DNA from: Sulfurimicrobium sp963779055
Lineage (GTDB): Bacteria; Pseudomonadota; Gammaproteobacteria; Burkholderiales; Sulfuricellaceae
Length of the DNA: 64,000 nucleotides
Assembly (NCBI GenBank): GCA_963779055.1
Contig: CAVZWN010000002.1
Span: forward strand, 324,101 to 388,100
Direction: 5' to 3'
Shown: one piece after another, positions 37,686 to 46,259 of the stretch
How positions within the stretch are numbered: the first letter of the stretch is position 1
How the letters are laid out: each line of letters opens with the position of its first letter
The notes under the pieces: model-generated
What the model was told of the DNA's origin: nothing
The model's database searches: none
Seen by the model: only the letters and a program-made list of their open reading frames with translations
Program-made: the position numbers and the translations under genes

Positions 37686-38575
37686 AAATTCTCCTCACCG
37701 GCAAGAACGGCCAAGTCGGCTGGGAGTTACAGCGCACACTTGCGCCCTTGGGCCAAGTAATAGCGGTCGATCGCCAGGTGCTGGATCTGAGTAAGCCTGA
37801 CTCGATTCGCTCAGTGATTCGCGAGGTGAAGCCTGACCTGATCGTCAACCCTGCCGCCTACACTGCTGTGGACAAGGCTGAAAGCGAACCGGAACTGGCC
37901 ATGGTGGTGAATGGCATCGCGCCTGGCATCATGGCGGAAGAGGCCAAAAGGCTGGGTGCCGCCATGATCCACTATTCCACCGACTATGTATTCGACGGCA
38001 AAAAAGCCAGTCCCTACACAGAAGAGGACGCTCCCGGCCCCATCAACGTTTATGGAAAAACCAAGCTGGCTGGTGAACGGGCAATAGAGGCGGTGGGAAT
38101 CCCCCACCTCATTCTGCGCACCAGCTGGGTGTACGGCATGCGCGGCAAAAACTTTCTGCTGACCATCCTGCGCCTGGCGCAAGAACGCGATGAACTGAAA
38201 ATCGTGGACGACCAGATCGGCGCGCCCACCTGGAGCCGCATGATCGCCGAAGCTACGGCACAGATTCTAGCGCAAAGTGTTTTACCGCTTCCTCATCACC
38301 CATTACCCATTGCCGAAGTCAGCGGCATTTACAATCTGACAGCGGCTGGGAGTACTTCCTGGTGTGGATTTACGCAGGCGATCCTGGAAAATGCGCAGCC
38401 TGGAATGCGGGTGAGCCCCATCCTTACAGCCGAATATCCCCTCCCTGCGCCAAGACCATTATTTTCCCTGCTCTCAAACGACAAACTGTCCAGAACATTT
38501 GGCATAAGCTTGCCGCCTTGGGATGAGTCGTTGGCACTTTGCATGGCCGGGCATTTAGCCGGGGGCGCCGGGTGA
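37682..38575 (+). CDS. rfbD: dTDP-4-dehydrorhamnose reductase
   Basis: A 297-aa SDR enzyme for the last step of dTDP-L-rhamnose synthesis: NADPH motif LLTGKNGQVGWELQ, YSTDYVFDG, catalytic YGKTKLAGE, and RTSWVYGMRGKNF. The start overlaps the HEPN gene stop. A segment VLPLPHHPLPIAEV (about 38279-38320) is encoded by a TCATCACCCATTACCCATT tract that appears to be an in-frame insertion relative to the usual sequence before SGIYNLT. Confidence 0.94.
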   Translation: MKILLTGKNGQVGWELQRTLAPLGQVIAVDRQVLDLSKPDSIRSVIREVKPDLIVNPAAYTAVDKAESEPELAMVVNGIAPGIMAEEAKRLGAAMIHYSTDYVFDGKKASPYTEEDAPGPINVYGKTKLAGERAIEAVGIPHLILRTSWVYGMRGKNFLLTILRLAQERDELKIVDDQIGAPTWSRMIAEATAQILAQSVLPLPHHPLPIAEVSGIYNLTAAGSTSWCGFTQAILENAQPGMRVSPILTAEYPLPAPRPLFSLLSNDKLSRTFGISLPPWDESLALCMAGHLAGGAG

Positions 38576-38654
38576 TTCTGCGTGCTCAATGGCTGGTGAA
38601 AATGCCAATGCATTGCTTTGGATTGAGCGCCTCCCCAAGTTACAATAGCGAACT

Positions 38655-40073
38655 ATGCTGATACCCGTCATTCTTTCTGGTGGAGCCGGTACACGCTTGT
38701 GGCCAATCTCCCGTGAGTCTCATCCCAAGCCATTCATGAAGCTTCCCGACGGGCAGAGCCTGTTGCAGAAGACTTTTTCCCGTGCGGCTGCGCTCGGCGG
38801 CGTGAGCGAAGTGCTGACTATCACCAACCGCGAGTACTACTTCAAAAGCCGGGATGAGTATCAGCCTGTCAGGAAAAACCTTCCCTCTGTGGCAGATACA
38901 TTCCTGCTCGAGCCCTTCGGACGCAACACGGCCGCTGCGATTGCGCTGGGCGCCCTCAAAGTCGCTGCCGAACAGGGTGATGAGGCCGTGCTGCTGGTTT
39001 TACCGGCGGATCATCTGATCGAAGACCATGGCGCTTTTGCTACGGCGGTAAAACAGGCTGAGGACTTTGCGAAAAGCGGACGGCTGGTTACTTTTGGTAT
39101 AGTGCCGGGCGCCCCGGAAACAGGGTTCGGCTATATTGAGGCAGAAGGTCATGTCGTTAAGCGTTTCGTAGAAAAACCTTCGTACGAAACCGCACTGGAA
39201 TATGTCAGTTCAGGCCGCTACCTGTGGAATTCCGGCATGTTCTGTTTCAAGGCAGGAGCGATACTTGAGCAGCTCAAGCTTCATGCGCCTGAAATATATC
39301 AACATGCGCAGCAGTGCTGGGAAGCGACCCGTGCGGCAAATCCAAATAACACGGCAATGGTGGAAATCGATCCGGAAACTTTTTCTGCCATTCCAGAGAA
39401 CTCCATCGACTACGCCGTCATGGAGAAATCAGACAAAGTCGACGTCGTTCCCGGAAGTTTCGGCTGGAGCGATATTGGCTCGTGGAATGCCATCAGCGAG
39501 CTGTCAGTGCCTGACAATGCGGGCAACCGGGTCATCGGCGAAGCCGTGCTGGTCGATGTGGGCAACTCTTTCATCCAAAGCGATGGCCGCATGGTTGCCG
39601 CCATTGGCCTCGATAACATCATGATTGTAGATACCCCGGATGCCCTGCTCGTGGCGGACCGGGGCCACGCTCAAGACGTCAAGAAAGTAGTGCAGCAACT
39701 CAAGCTGATGAACCACGACAGTCACAAACTGCATCGCACTGTCGCCCGCCCCTGGGGGGCCTACACCGTGCTGGAAGAAAGCCCGAATTTCAAGATCAAG
39801 CGCATTGTCGTCAAGCCCGGCGCCGCGCTCTCCCTGCAAATGCATTATCACCGCAGCGAGCACTGGGTTGTGGTGAGCGGCACAGCGAGCATCGTTAACG
39901 ATGACAAGGAAATGCTGGTTCGGACGAATGAATCCACCTATATCCCCGCAGGTCATAAACATCGCCTGGTTAATCCGGGGCTGACAGATCTGGTGATGAT
40001 CGAAGTGCAGAGCGGCGAATATCTGGGTGAAGACGATATCGTGCGTTTTGATGATGTGTATGGGCGGGCGTGA
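38655..40073 (+). CDS. manC: Mannose-1-phosphate guanylyltransferase/mannose-6-phosphate isomerase
   Basis: A 472-aa bifunctional enzyme supplying GDP-mannose. The N-terminal transferase domain has ILSGGAGTRLWPISRESHPK and FVEKPSYETALEYV; the C-terminal cupin isomerase domain has the metal ligands in SLQMHYHRSEHWVVVSGTA and TYIPAGHKHRLVNPG. Length is standard. Upstream is an 80-base gap after rfbD. GDP-mannose feeds the gmd-fcl branch downstream. Confidence 0.96.
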   Translation: MLIPVILSGGAGTRLWPISRESHPKPFMKLPDGQSLLQKTFSRAAALGGVSEVLTITNREYYFKSRDEYQPVRKNLPSVADTFLLEPFGRNTAAAIALGALKVAAEQGDEAVLLVLPADHLIEDHGAFATAVKQAEDFAKSGRLVTFGIVPGAPETGFGYIEAEGHVVKRFVEKPSYETALEYVSSGRYLWNSGMFCFKAGAILEQLKLHAPEIYQHAQQCWEATRAANPNNTAMVEIDPETFSAIPENSIDYAVMEKSDKVDVVPGSFGWSDIGSWNAISELSVPDNAGNRVIGEAVLVDVGNSFIQSDGRMVAAIGLDNIMIVDTPDALLVADRGHAQDVKKVVQQLKLMNHDSHKLHRTVARPWGAYTVLEESPNFKIKRIVVKPGAALSLQMHYHRSEHWVVVSGTASIVNDDKEMLVRTNESTYIPAGHKHRLVNPGLTDLVMIEVQSGEYLGEDDIVRFDDVYGRA

Positions 40074-40076
40074 TTC

Positions 40077-40304
40077 ATGAGAATCATAGGATCCCGCAGG
40101 GAGCGGCCGATTTCATTTTCAGCCTCCGCCTTGCTGCTAGCCGAGGGGGCTCGTTTTAATGATGAACTCCATCGCCTGCCAACCGGGAATACTGGCTTCA
40201 TCCCCAAGGGCGTGTATCGTTTTCGCTCCCACGAAGAAGCCAACCGGCAGTGGGAAGGCTGTCTTGCCCTCGGAATGGCTAAGGCTGCATTGGCAGTTGA
40301 ATAA
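40077..40304 (+). CDS. Small protein of unknown function preceding a nucleotidyltransferase (module 2)
   Basis: A 75-aa basic protein (SRRERPISFSASALLLAEG, then KGVYRFRSHEEANRQWEGC). No family was recognised. It starts three bases after manC and its stop overlaps the next start (TAATGG), the arrangement of a toxin-antitoxin or guide pair. It may play the partner role that HEPN proteins play in the neighbouring modules. Confidence 0.65.
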   Translation: MRIIGSRRERPISFSASALLLAEGARFNDELHRLPTGNTGFIPKGVYRFRSHEEANRQWEGCLALGMAKAALAVE

Positions 40305-40819
40305 TGGAAGAATACAGTCGGCCAGCAACGTTCGATGACCTTAAGATGCTGATCCGCTCACTGAATGAGCAAGGTGTGGATTATCTCTTGATAGGGGGTT
40401 ATGCGTTATTTACGCATGGCTACCATCGCGCTACGACTGATATTGATGTCCTCGTCCCTGCCACACGTCAGTCTGGGGAGCGCGTCAAGCAGGCGCTGAT
40501 GGTGCTGCCTGACCAGTCGGGAAAAGAACTGGATCCATCCTGGTTCGAGGAAGGTGAAGCGATACGTGTAGCAGACGCTTTTGTGGTGGATATCATGTTC
40601 AATGCCTGTGGCGAGACATATGACACATTGAAACACTATGCAGAAACCATAGAGGTTGATGGCGTTCCTGTTAAGACGATTAACCTTGAGGGGTTGCTAC
40701 GCACCAAACAGACGGTAAGGGATAAAGACGTATCTGATCGCATTATTCTTGAGCGAGCTCTCGATGTTTATCGTCAGGAGCGAAATATTAAAGCGGAAAA
40801 GCAGGGCCAGTCAGAGTAG
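40304..40819 (+). CDS. Nucleotidyltransferase, AbiEii/MJ1435-like (module 2)
   Basis: A 171-aa protein: YLLIGGYALFTHGYHRATTDIDVLV gives the G-G...D-x-D nucleotidyltransferase motif, and KTINLEGLLRTKQTVRDKD a helical C-terminus. It resembles the AbiE-like group of nucleotidyltransferases more than MntA. It lies between manC and gmd on the same strand and overlaps the small upstream gene. Confidence 0.83.
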   Translation: MEEYSRPATFDDLKMLIRSLNEQGVDYLLIGGYALFTHGYHRATTDIDVLVPATRQSGERVKQALMVLPDQSGKELDPSWFEEGEAIRVADAFVVDIMFNACGETYDTLKHYAETIEVDGVPVKTINLEGLLRTKQTVRDKDVSDRIILERALDVYRQERNIKAEKQGQSE

Positions 40820-40851
40820 CGCTGCAGTCCGAATTTGAAAGTGATAAAAAA

Positions 40852-41973
40852 ATGAAAAAAGTTGCACTGATTACCGGGATCACAGGCCAGGATGGCGCCT
40901 ATCTGGCAGAATTCCTGTTGAAAAAAGGCTATGAAGTGCATGGCATCAAGAGGCGCACTTCGCTTTTCAATACCGACCGGATCGACCACCTCTACCAGGA
41001 CCCGCACGAGAAGGATCGCCGCTTTGTCCTGCATCACGGCGACATGACCGACTCCAGCAGCCTTGTCCGTATCATCCAGCAAGTACAGCCCGATGAAATC
41101 TACAACCTGGCGGCGCAAAGCCACGTCGCGGTTTCATTTGAGGAGCCTGAATACACGGCCAACTCCGATGCTCTGGGAACGCTAAGGGTGCTGGAAGCGG
41201 TTCGCATCCTTGGATTGGAGAAGAAGACGCGCTTTTATCAGGCATCCACCTCCGAGCTTTACGGCCTGGTACAGGAAACCCCGCAAAGGGAAACCACGCC
41301 TTTTTATCCGCGTTCGCCCTACGCGGTCGCCAAGCTTTATGCCTACTGGATCACCGTCAATTATCGCGAAGCCTACGGCATGTACGCCTGCAACGGCATC
41401 CTGTTCAATCACGAATCCCCGGTCCGGGGTGAAACCTTCGTTACCCGCAAGATCACCCGTGCCCTGGCACGCATCAAGCTCGGGCTGCAGGACGCACTCT
41501 ATCTCGGCAACCTGGATGCAAAGCGCGACTGGGGCCATGCCAAGGATTATGTTGAAATGCAGTGGCTCATGCTGCAACAGGACCAGCCGGAAGATTTTGT
41601 CATCGCCACCGGCGTGCAATACAGCGTGCGCGATTTCGTCAATGCCGCAGCCAAGGAGCTGGGCATGCAGATTCGCTGGGAAGGTAATGGGATTGACGAA
41701 AAAGGCTATTGGGAAAACCGCGCCGATTTTCACTCCTCACTTCTCACCCCTCAGCCCTCTCCAATAGTGGCCGTTGATCCGCGTTATTTCCGCCCTACGG
41801 AGGTCGAAACCCTGCTGGGTGACCCCACCAAGGCAAAAGAAAAACTCGGCTGGACACCTAAAACCACTTTCGAAGAACTGGTCGCCGAGATGGTACGCGA
41901 AGATCTGAAAGCATCTGAACGGGATGAACTGGTCAAGAAGCACGGCTACTCGGTGTTGAGCTGCCATGAATGA
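40852..41973 (+). CDS. gmd: GDP-mannose 4,6-dehydratase
   Basis: A 373-aa extended SDR enzyme. It has the NADP motif ALITGITGQDGAYLAEFLL, ASTSELYGLVQETPQ, the catalytic YAVAKLYAYWITVNYREAYG, and NHESPVRGETFVTRKITRA. It makes GDP-4-keto-6-deoxymannose. Residues FHSSLLTPQPSP (about 41728-41763) are an unusual CT-rich in-frame stretch before IVAVDPRYFRPTEV, where homologs usually continue directly. The 3' end overlaps the next gene by eight bases. Confidence 0.95.
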   Translation: MKKVALITGITGQDGAYLAEFLLKKGYEVHGIKRRTSLFNTDRIDHLYQDPHEKDRRFVLHHGDMTDSSSLVRIIQQVQPDEIYNLAAQSHVAVSFEEPEYTANSDALGTLRVLEAVRILGLEKKTRFYQASTSELYGLVQETPQRETTPFYPRSPYAVAKLYAYWITVNYREAYGMYACNGILFNHESPVRGETFVTRKITRALARIKLGLQDALYLGNLDAKRDWGHAKDYVEMQWLMLQQDQPEDFVIATGVQYSVRDFVNAAAKELGMQIRWEGNGIDEKGYWENRADFHSSLLTPQPSPIVAVDPRYFRPTEVETLLGDPTKAKEKLGWTPKTTFEELVAEMVREDLKASERDELVKKHGYSVLSCHE

Positions 41974-42370
41974 AGCAGGACCCCTTGATATTCCATTGTA
42001 CGATCTGCAATTATTTTTTGCTGGCCACGAGAAAATCGAGCTCGCATTGTTGATTGGCAGCCGGGCCAGGGGTCAAGTTCGGGCGGGAAGTGATTGGGAT
42101 TTCGCCATCCAGTGGCGCAAGGATATTTCCTGGATAGAAATGCTGTCGCAAACCGAAACCTTGCGTCGGGAACTGGCCATTCTAATTCAGGTAAGGCCGG
42201 ATGAAATTGACCTGGTTGATCTTCCGACCGCGCGTCTCGCAATGCGCGCAGTGGCAGCAGAAGAGGGAGTGGTACTCAAAGGCGAAAATACCCTTCCCTT
42301 GAGCCATTTCCTGCTTCGTACATGGGGTGAACTAGAGGACTTTTACTGGAGAAAGCAACATGCGGCTTGA
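41966..42370 (+). CDS. MNT-type nucleotidyltransferase (module 3)
   Basis: A 134-aa protein: ALLIGSRARGQVRAGSDWDFAIQW gives G-S-x-x-R-G and D-x-D. It overlaps gmd by eight bases and its HEPN partner by eleven. In characterised MntA-HepT systems this protein is the antitoxin. Confidence 0.88.
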   Translation: MNEAGPLDIPLYDLQLFFAGHEKIELALLIGSRARGQVRAGSDWDFAIQWRKDISWIEMLSQTETLRRELAILIQVRPDEIDLVDLPTARLAMRAVAAEEGVVLKGENTLPLSHFLLRTWGELEDFYWRKQHAA

Positions 42371-42785
42371 CGTTTACCAGGAGGAAACGGCACAAATCGC
42401 GCGATACCAGTCGGAAATCCTGGCAGAGGCCAGGAAGATGATGGTAACAGGAGAAGCGCTATCCCGCCTGGAGGAGAACGGCGTCTTGCATGCATTGCAG
42501 GTACTGGTGGAAAACGCTATCGGCAAGGCCAAGCATCTACTCAAGGCGGCAGGGCAGGAAATTCCCATCTCCGCTTATGATGCTTTTGTCTTGTTAGCCG
42601 AAAATGGACAGGTTCGACATGAGCAATTGGGTGACTGGAATCAAGCGGTGGGGCTTCGTAACCGCATTGTTCATGACTATATGAATATACGCATGGAGGT
42701 CGTGCTGGGACTGGTGAAAAGTGAACAATATCGCTTTATTACCGAATTCCTTCTTCGTCCGATCGCTCACCCGAAAGATCTCTGA
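42360..42785 (+). CDS. HepT-like HEPN ribonuclease (module 3)
   Basis: A 141-aa helical protein with the exact HepT motif R-x4-H-x-Y in GLRNRIVHDYMNIRME. Members cleave RNA and are neutralised by the nucleotidyltransferase partner, here the overlapping upstream gene. No promoter space exists between the two. Confidence 0.9.
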   Translation: MRLDVYQEETAQIARYQSEILAEARKMMVTGEALSRLEENGVLHALQVLVENAIGKAKHLLKAAGQEIPISAYDAFVLLAENGQVRHEQLGDWNQAVGLRNRIVHDYMNIRMEVVLGLVKSEQYRFITEFLLRPIAHPKDL

Positions 42786-42786
42786 T

Positions 42787-43062
42787 ATGCGACCTTCCCA
42801 AGCCCTGCAGGCTCATCGTGAAGCTGTGCGCCAGATCGTACTTCAGCACCATGCCCGGAACGCGCGAGTGTTCGGGTCAGTGCTGAGAGGGGACGATACG
42901 GACGGCAGCGATCTCGATTTACTAATTGAACCAACGCCTGAAACCACGTTGATGGATATTGGTGCAATTCGCTATGAGCTTCGCAAGCTGCTCGGCATCC
43001 CGGTTGATGTGTTGACGCCGAAAGCATTGCCGGAGCAGTTTTCGCGAGCAGGTTCTTTCTGA
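42787..43062 (+). CDS. MNT-type nucleotidyltransferase, MntA-like (module 4)
   Basis: A 91-aa minimal nucleotidyltransferase: ARVFGSVLRGDDTDGSDLDLLIEP is a textbook G-S-x-x-R-G...D-x-D core. The ATG at 42787 starts one base after the module 3 HEPN stop, so two complete modules lie back to back. The partner gene follows after 12 bases. Confidence 0.92.
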   Translation: MRPSQALQAHREAVRQIVLQHHARNARVFGSVLRGDDTDGSDLDLLIEPTPETTLMDIGAIRYELRKLLGIPVDVLTPKALPEQFSRAGSF

Positions 43063-43074
43063 GGCCATGCCGGT

Positions 43075-43437
43075 ATGAGCAAGGCAGACAAGCTCCGTAT
43101 TCCGGACTATCTTAGCCATATTCTTGACGCAATCCAGCGGATTCACCGCTATGTCGAGGATATGAACGAAATGAAATTTCTAGATGACCCCAAGACGCAG
43201 GACGCCGTGATTCGTAATTTTGAGATTATCGGTGAGGCATGTCGAAATATCGAGCTTCACCATGCCGATTTCGCGGCCAATCATTCAGAAGTGCCTTGGG
43301 GATTCGCATACGAGATGCGCAACGCATTGGCACATGGCTATTTCAAGGCGGATTTGGAAATCGTCTGGAAAACAATTCATAATGATTTGCCCGGTCTGGC
43401 TGAGCAGGTTCTCGGCATCATGGGTAAGATAAATTGA
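43075..43437 (+). CDS. HepT-like HEPN ribonuclease (module 4)
   Basis: A 120-aa DUF86/HepT protein: FEIIGEACRNIELHH and YEMRNALAHGYFKADLEIVW, with the R-x4-H-x-Y motif intact. It is a different HEPN subfamily from the module 3 partner, so the two modules are independent acquisitions rather than a duplication. Confidence 0.92.
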   Translation: MSKADKLRIPDYLSHILDAIQRIHRYVEDMNEMKFLDDPKTQDAVIRNFEIIGEACRNIELHHADFAANHSEVPWGFAYEMRNALAHGYFKADLEIVWKTIHNDLPGLAEQVLGIMGKIN

Positions 43438-43518
43438 AAGTGTGTCAAATGCCAATTTACGCGGCTTGTTCTATCGCAAATTTCTGACTGCACCCGAATT
43501 CACGATAACTGATTAATC

Positions 43519-44486
43519 ATGCGAGCCCAATTCCAAAATTTATATCGCAGGCCACCGCGGCCTGGTCGGTTCCGCCTTGATGCGTCGTCTTGAGGCGGGC
43601 GGCTATACCAACCTGCTTACCCGAACCCATGCCGAACTCGACCTGACCAACCAGGCGGCAACAGAAGCTTTTTTCGAGCGAGAAAAACCCGACTACGTCT
43701 TCCTGGCGGCAGCCAAGGTGGGCGGCATTCTTGCCAACAACACCTATCCAGCCGATTTTATCTACCAGAACCTGGCGATCCAGACCAACATCATCCACGC
43801 CGCATACAAAAATCAGGTCAAGCGCTTGTTGTTTCTGGGCTCAAGCTGCATCTACCCGCGCGATTGCCCGCAGCCGATGAAGGAGGAATACCTCCTCACC
43901 GGCCCGCTGGAACCGACCAACCGCCCCTACGCCCTGGCCAAGATCGCGGGTATCGAAATGTGCCACGCCTATAACCGGCAATATGGCACCCAGTATCTTG
44001 CGGTCATGCCCACCAACCTCTATGGGCCCGGCGATAATTACGATCTCAACAACTCACATGTCATCCCTGCGCTGATCCGCAAAATTCACGAGGCCAAGCA
44101 GCGAGGCGACAAGGAAGTTGTGGTTTGGGGAACAGGCACACCGCAAACGTGAATTTCTCTACAGCGACGACATGGCGGATGCTTGTGTTTACCTGATGAA
44201 CCTGCCGGACGAGCATTTCTCCTCGCTCCTCACCCCTCACTCATCTCCGCTTGTGAACATTGGTTATGGCGACGATTTGACTATCCGTGAGTTGGCAGAA
44301 ACGGTCAAAAACGTCGTCGGGTTTGAGGGAGGTCTCGCTTTCGACCCAAGCAAGCCAGACGGCACACCGCGCAAACTGCTGGATGTCGGCCGTATGAACC
44401 AGCTCGGCTGGAAAGCCAAAACCAGTTTGCGACACGGGATGGCGTTGGCTTACGAGAATTACCTCGCGAGTATTTCTGGCAATTGA
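43519..44486 (+). CDS. fcl: GDP-L-fucose synthase (two apparent frameshifts)
   Basis: Epimerase/reductase making GDP-L-fucose or a related GDP-6-deoxyhexose. The start ATG 43519 is out of frame with the Rossmann motif SKIYIAGHRGLVGSALMRRL, so one base is off near 43530. The core is intact (VFLAAAKVGGILANNTYPADF, LGSSCIYPRDCPQPMKEE, PYALAKIAG). The frame shifts again near 44140 between VVVWGTGTP and REFLYSDDMADA. The segment DEHFSSLLTPHSSP (about 44208-44250) is a CT-rich in-frame tract like that in gmd. It ends KTSLRHGMALAYENYLASI. Confidence 0.9.
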
Positions 44487-44561
44487 TAGCGAAAACGGAA
44501 AGCCGGTCATTAAGCCTGGTAGGAAGTGGGCGCCAATGGAAATTAACCTACTTGCCAAAAA

Positions 44562-44576
44562 TAACCAACTAGGTTA
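44562..44576. promoter_or_regulatory. MqsA-type operator palindrome
   Basis: TAACC-AACTA-GGTTA lies 10 bases before the mqsR start. It fits the AACC-n-GGTT palindromes bound by MqsA in known mqsRA promoters. A partial half-site TAACCT occurs at 44544-44549. Confidence 0.7.
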
Positions 44577-44586
44577 TCATCTGCCT

Positions 44587-44883
44587 ATGGAAAAACGAAC
44601 CCCGCACTGCAAGCTGTCCGAAGTCAAGGCCTTGGCAGAAGTGGGCAAGGTGCGTACTACCTACTCGGCAGAGTTTGGGGCGGCGCAAATGGGGTTGGGA
44701 ATAGCCGACATGCTGGCCGTTGTGATGGCGCTCAAGCCAGCAGACTTTTTCAAAAGCATGACCACCCACGCCGATCACACGATGTGGCAGGACGTGTACC
44801 GCCCCAGCACACAGGCGGGCGACGTGTACCTGAAACTGACGGTCATGGATGACGTGCTAATCGTGTCCTTCAAGGAGCTATGA
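44587..44883 (+). CDS. mqsR: MqsR-family mRNA interferase toxin
   Basis: A 98-aa protein, the standard MqsR length. It begins MEKRTPHCKLSEVKALAE and contains FFKSMTTHADHTMWQDVYRP and GDVYLKLTVMDDVLIVSFKEL, all typical of MqsR, a RelE-fold ribonuclease cutting at GCN. The ATG at 44587 follows a palindromic operator. It overlaps mqsA by four bases. The toxin-first gene order is the normal one for this system. Confidence 0.93.
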   Translation: MEKRTPHCKLSEVKALAEVGKVRTTYSAEFGAAQMGLGIADMLAVVMALKPADFFKSMTTHADHTMWQDVYRPSTQAGDVYLKLTVMDDVLIVSFKEL

Positions 44884-45287
44884 ACATGAAATGTCCTGTT
44901 TGCGGCGCGGCGGAACTCATTCACGACACCCGCGACCTGCCCTACACCTACAAGGGCGAAACGACCACCATTGCGGCAGTGACGGGCGACTTCTGTTCAG
45001 CTTGTGCTGAGGCGGTCCTGGATATGGGCGAGTCGGTGCGCACCAGTGAATTGATGTTGCAATTCAACAAGCAGGTAAATGCGGCGATTGTTGATCCTGG
45101 CTTCATTATGAACGTGCGCAAGAAGCTCCGTCTTGACCAGCGCGAGGCCGCTGAAATCTTCGGTGGCGGCATCAACGCCTTCTCTCGCTACGAGAATGGC
45201 AAGACCAAGCCACCGCTGGCCCTGGTGAAACTATTCAAGTTGTTGGATCGGCACCCTGACTTGCTCAACGAAGTGAGAGCCGCCTGA
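44880..45287 (+). CDS. mqsA: MqsA-family antitoxin
   Basis: A 135-aa protein. The N-terminal zinc domain has CPVCGAAELIHDTRDLPYTYKG and FCSACAEAVLDM, giving two C-x-x-C pairs. The C-terminal helix-turn-helix is MNVRKKLRLDQREAAEIFGG...FSRYENGKTKPP. It would neutralise MqsR and repress the operon through the upstream palindrome. ATG 44880 overlaps the mqsR stop; ATG 44886 is an alternative. Confidence 0.93.
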   Translation: MNMKCPVCGAAELIHDTRDLPYTYKGETTTIAAVTGDFCSACAEAVLDMGESVRTSELMLQFNKQVNAAIVDPGFIMNVRKKLRLDQREAAEIFGGGINAFSRYENGKTKPPLALVKLFKLLDRHPDLLNEVRAA

Positions 45288-45328
45288 CCAAAGAACCGCG
45301 AGGGCCCGCCCTGTTTTCACTGATCAGT

Positions 45329-45358
45329 CTCCCCTCTCCCGCAGGCGGGAGAGGGGAG
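45329..45358. repeat. 14-bp perfect inverted repeat after mqsA
   Basis: TCCCCTCTCCCGC-type arms (45329-45342 and 45345-45358) are separated by two bases. The downstream GGGGTTTGAAGGCAAGC recurs at the end of the repeat region at 26388-26405, so this is a dispersed repeat that may also act as a transcription barrier. Confidence 0.7.
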
Positions 45359-45437
45359 GGGTTTGAAGGCAAGCTTATGCGATACTAATAAAAATCCCCC
45401 GCCCCATCCCAAATGCCGTACAATCTCACTCCTCAAA

Positions 45438-45812
45438 ATGAACGGCACACCGCAACCCCAACCCATGCCTCCAGAAAGTCAGCGCCTCGAGCTCCTCAAG
45501 CTCCTGCATGCCCACCCCCACCTCAGCCAGCGCCAGCTCGCCGGCAAAATGGGCGTCAGCCTGGGGAAGGCCAACTACTGCACGCGCGCGTTAATCGCAA
45601 AAGGGCTGGTCAAGCTGGAAAACTTCCGCCAGGCCGAGAACAAGCGCAAATACGCTTATCTGCTCACCCCCGCCGGCATAGAAGAAAAAACACGCATCAC
45701 CCTCGCATTCCTCAAGCGCAAGGAAGCCGAATTCGACCAATTGAAAAGCGAAATCGCAACGCTGCGCAGCGAGTTGGACCATACAGAAGCAACGGTAGGC
45801 CGGTCGGCATAA
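45438..45812 (+). CDS. MarR-family EPS-associated transcriptional regulator
   Basis: A 124-aa winged-helix protein: LELLKLLHAHPHLSQRQLAGKMG, SLGKANYCTRALIAKGLVKL and NKRKYAYLLTPAGIEEKT, then a C-terminal coiled coil (KRKEAEFDQLKSEIATLRSE). This matches the small MarR-like regulators found in exopolysaccharide loci. ATG 45438 is preferred to 45363 on family length. It probably controls the polysaccharide genes around it. Confidence 0.87.
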   Translation: MNGTPQPQPMPPESQRLELLKLLHAHPHLSQRQLAGKMGVSLGKANYCTRALIAKGLVKLENFRQAENKRKYAYLLTPAGIEEKTRITLAFLKRKEAEFDQLKSEIATLRSELDHTEATVGRSA

Positions 45813-45839
45813 AGTCAAAATGAGCACCCCGCAAAAACC

Positions 45840-46259
45840 ATGAACATTACCCCGGCCAGCCACCCCCTGGACAATCAAATCGCCGCAATTCTGCGCGCTG
45901 CACTGCCAGACCTGCAGGCCATCTATCGCTACGGCAGCGCAGGGGGAGTGTACCAGCGGCCGGATAGCGATCTTGACCTGGCCGTCATGGCCGGGCATGC
46001 GCTCACCGCAGGCGAAAAGAGCGCGTTGGCGGCACAACTCGAGCCCCTGGCGCGTTGCGAAGTGGACATCAACGACCTCCGTACCCTTCCGCTCACACTG
46101 CGCGTTCAGATCGTCATGGACGGTGCGCGCCTCTATGCCGCCGACAAGGCAGCCGCAGAAGAATACGATTCGCGAACGCTGTCCAGCTACGTCCGCCTCA
46201 ACGAAGAGCGCCGCGGCATACTGGATGACATCCGCAAAAGAGGGAGCATTTATGGATGA
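45840..46259 (+). CDS. MNT-type nucleotidyltransferase (module 5)
   Basis: A 139-aa protein: YRYGSAGGVYQRPDSDLDLAVM has the G-S and D-x-D motifs, but the usual Arg-Gly after G-S-x-x is replaced (GSAGG). Its C-terminus overlaps the HEPN gene by eight bases. Confidence 0.87.
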   Translation: MNITPASHPLDNQIAAILRAALPDLQAIYRYGSAGGVYQRPDSDLDLAVMAGHALTAGEKSALAAQLEPLARCEVDINDLRTLPLTLRVQIVMDGARLYAADKAAAEEYDSRTLSSYVRLNEERRGILDDIRKRGSIYG

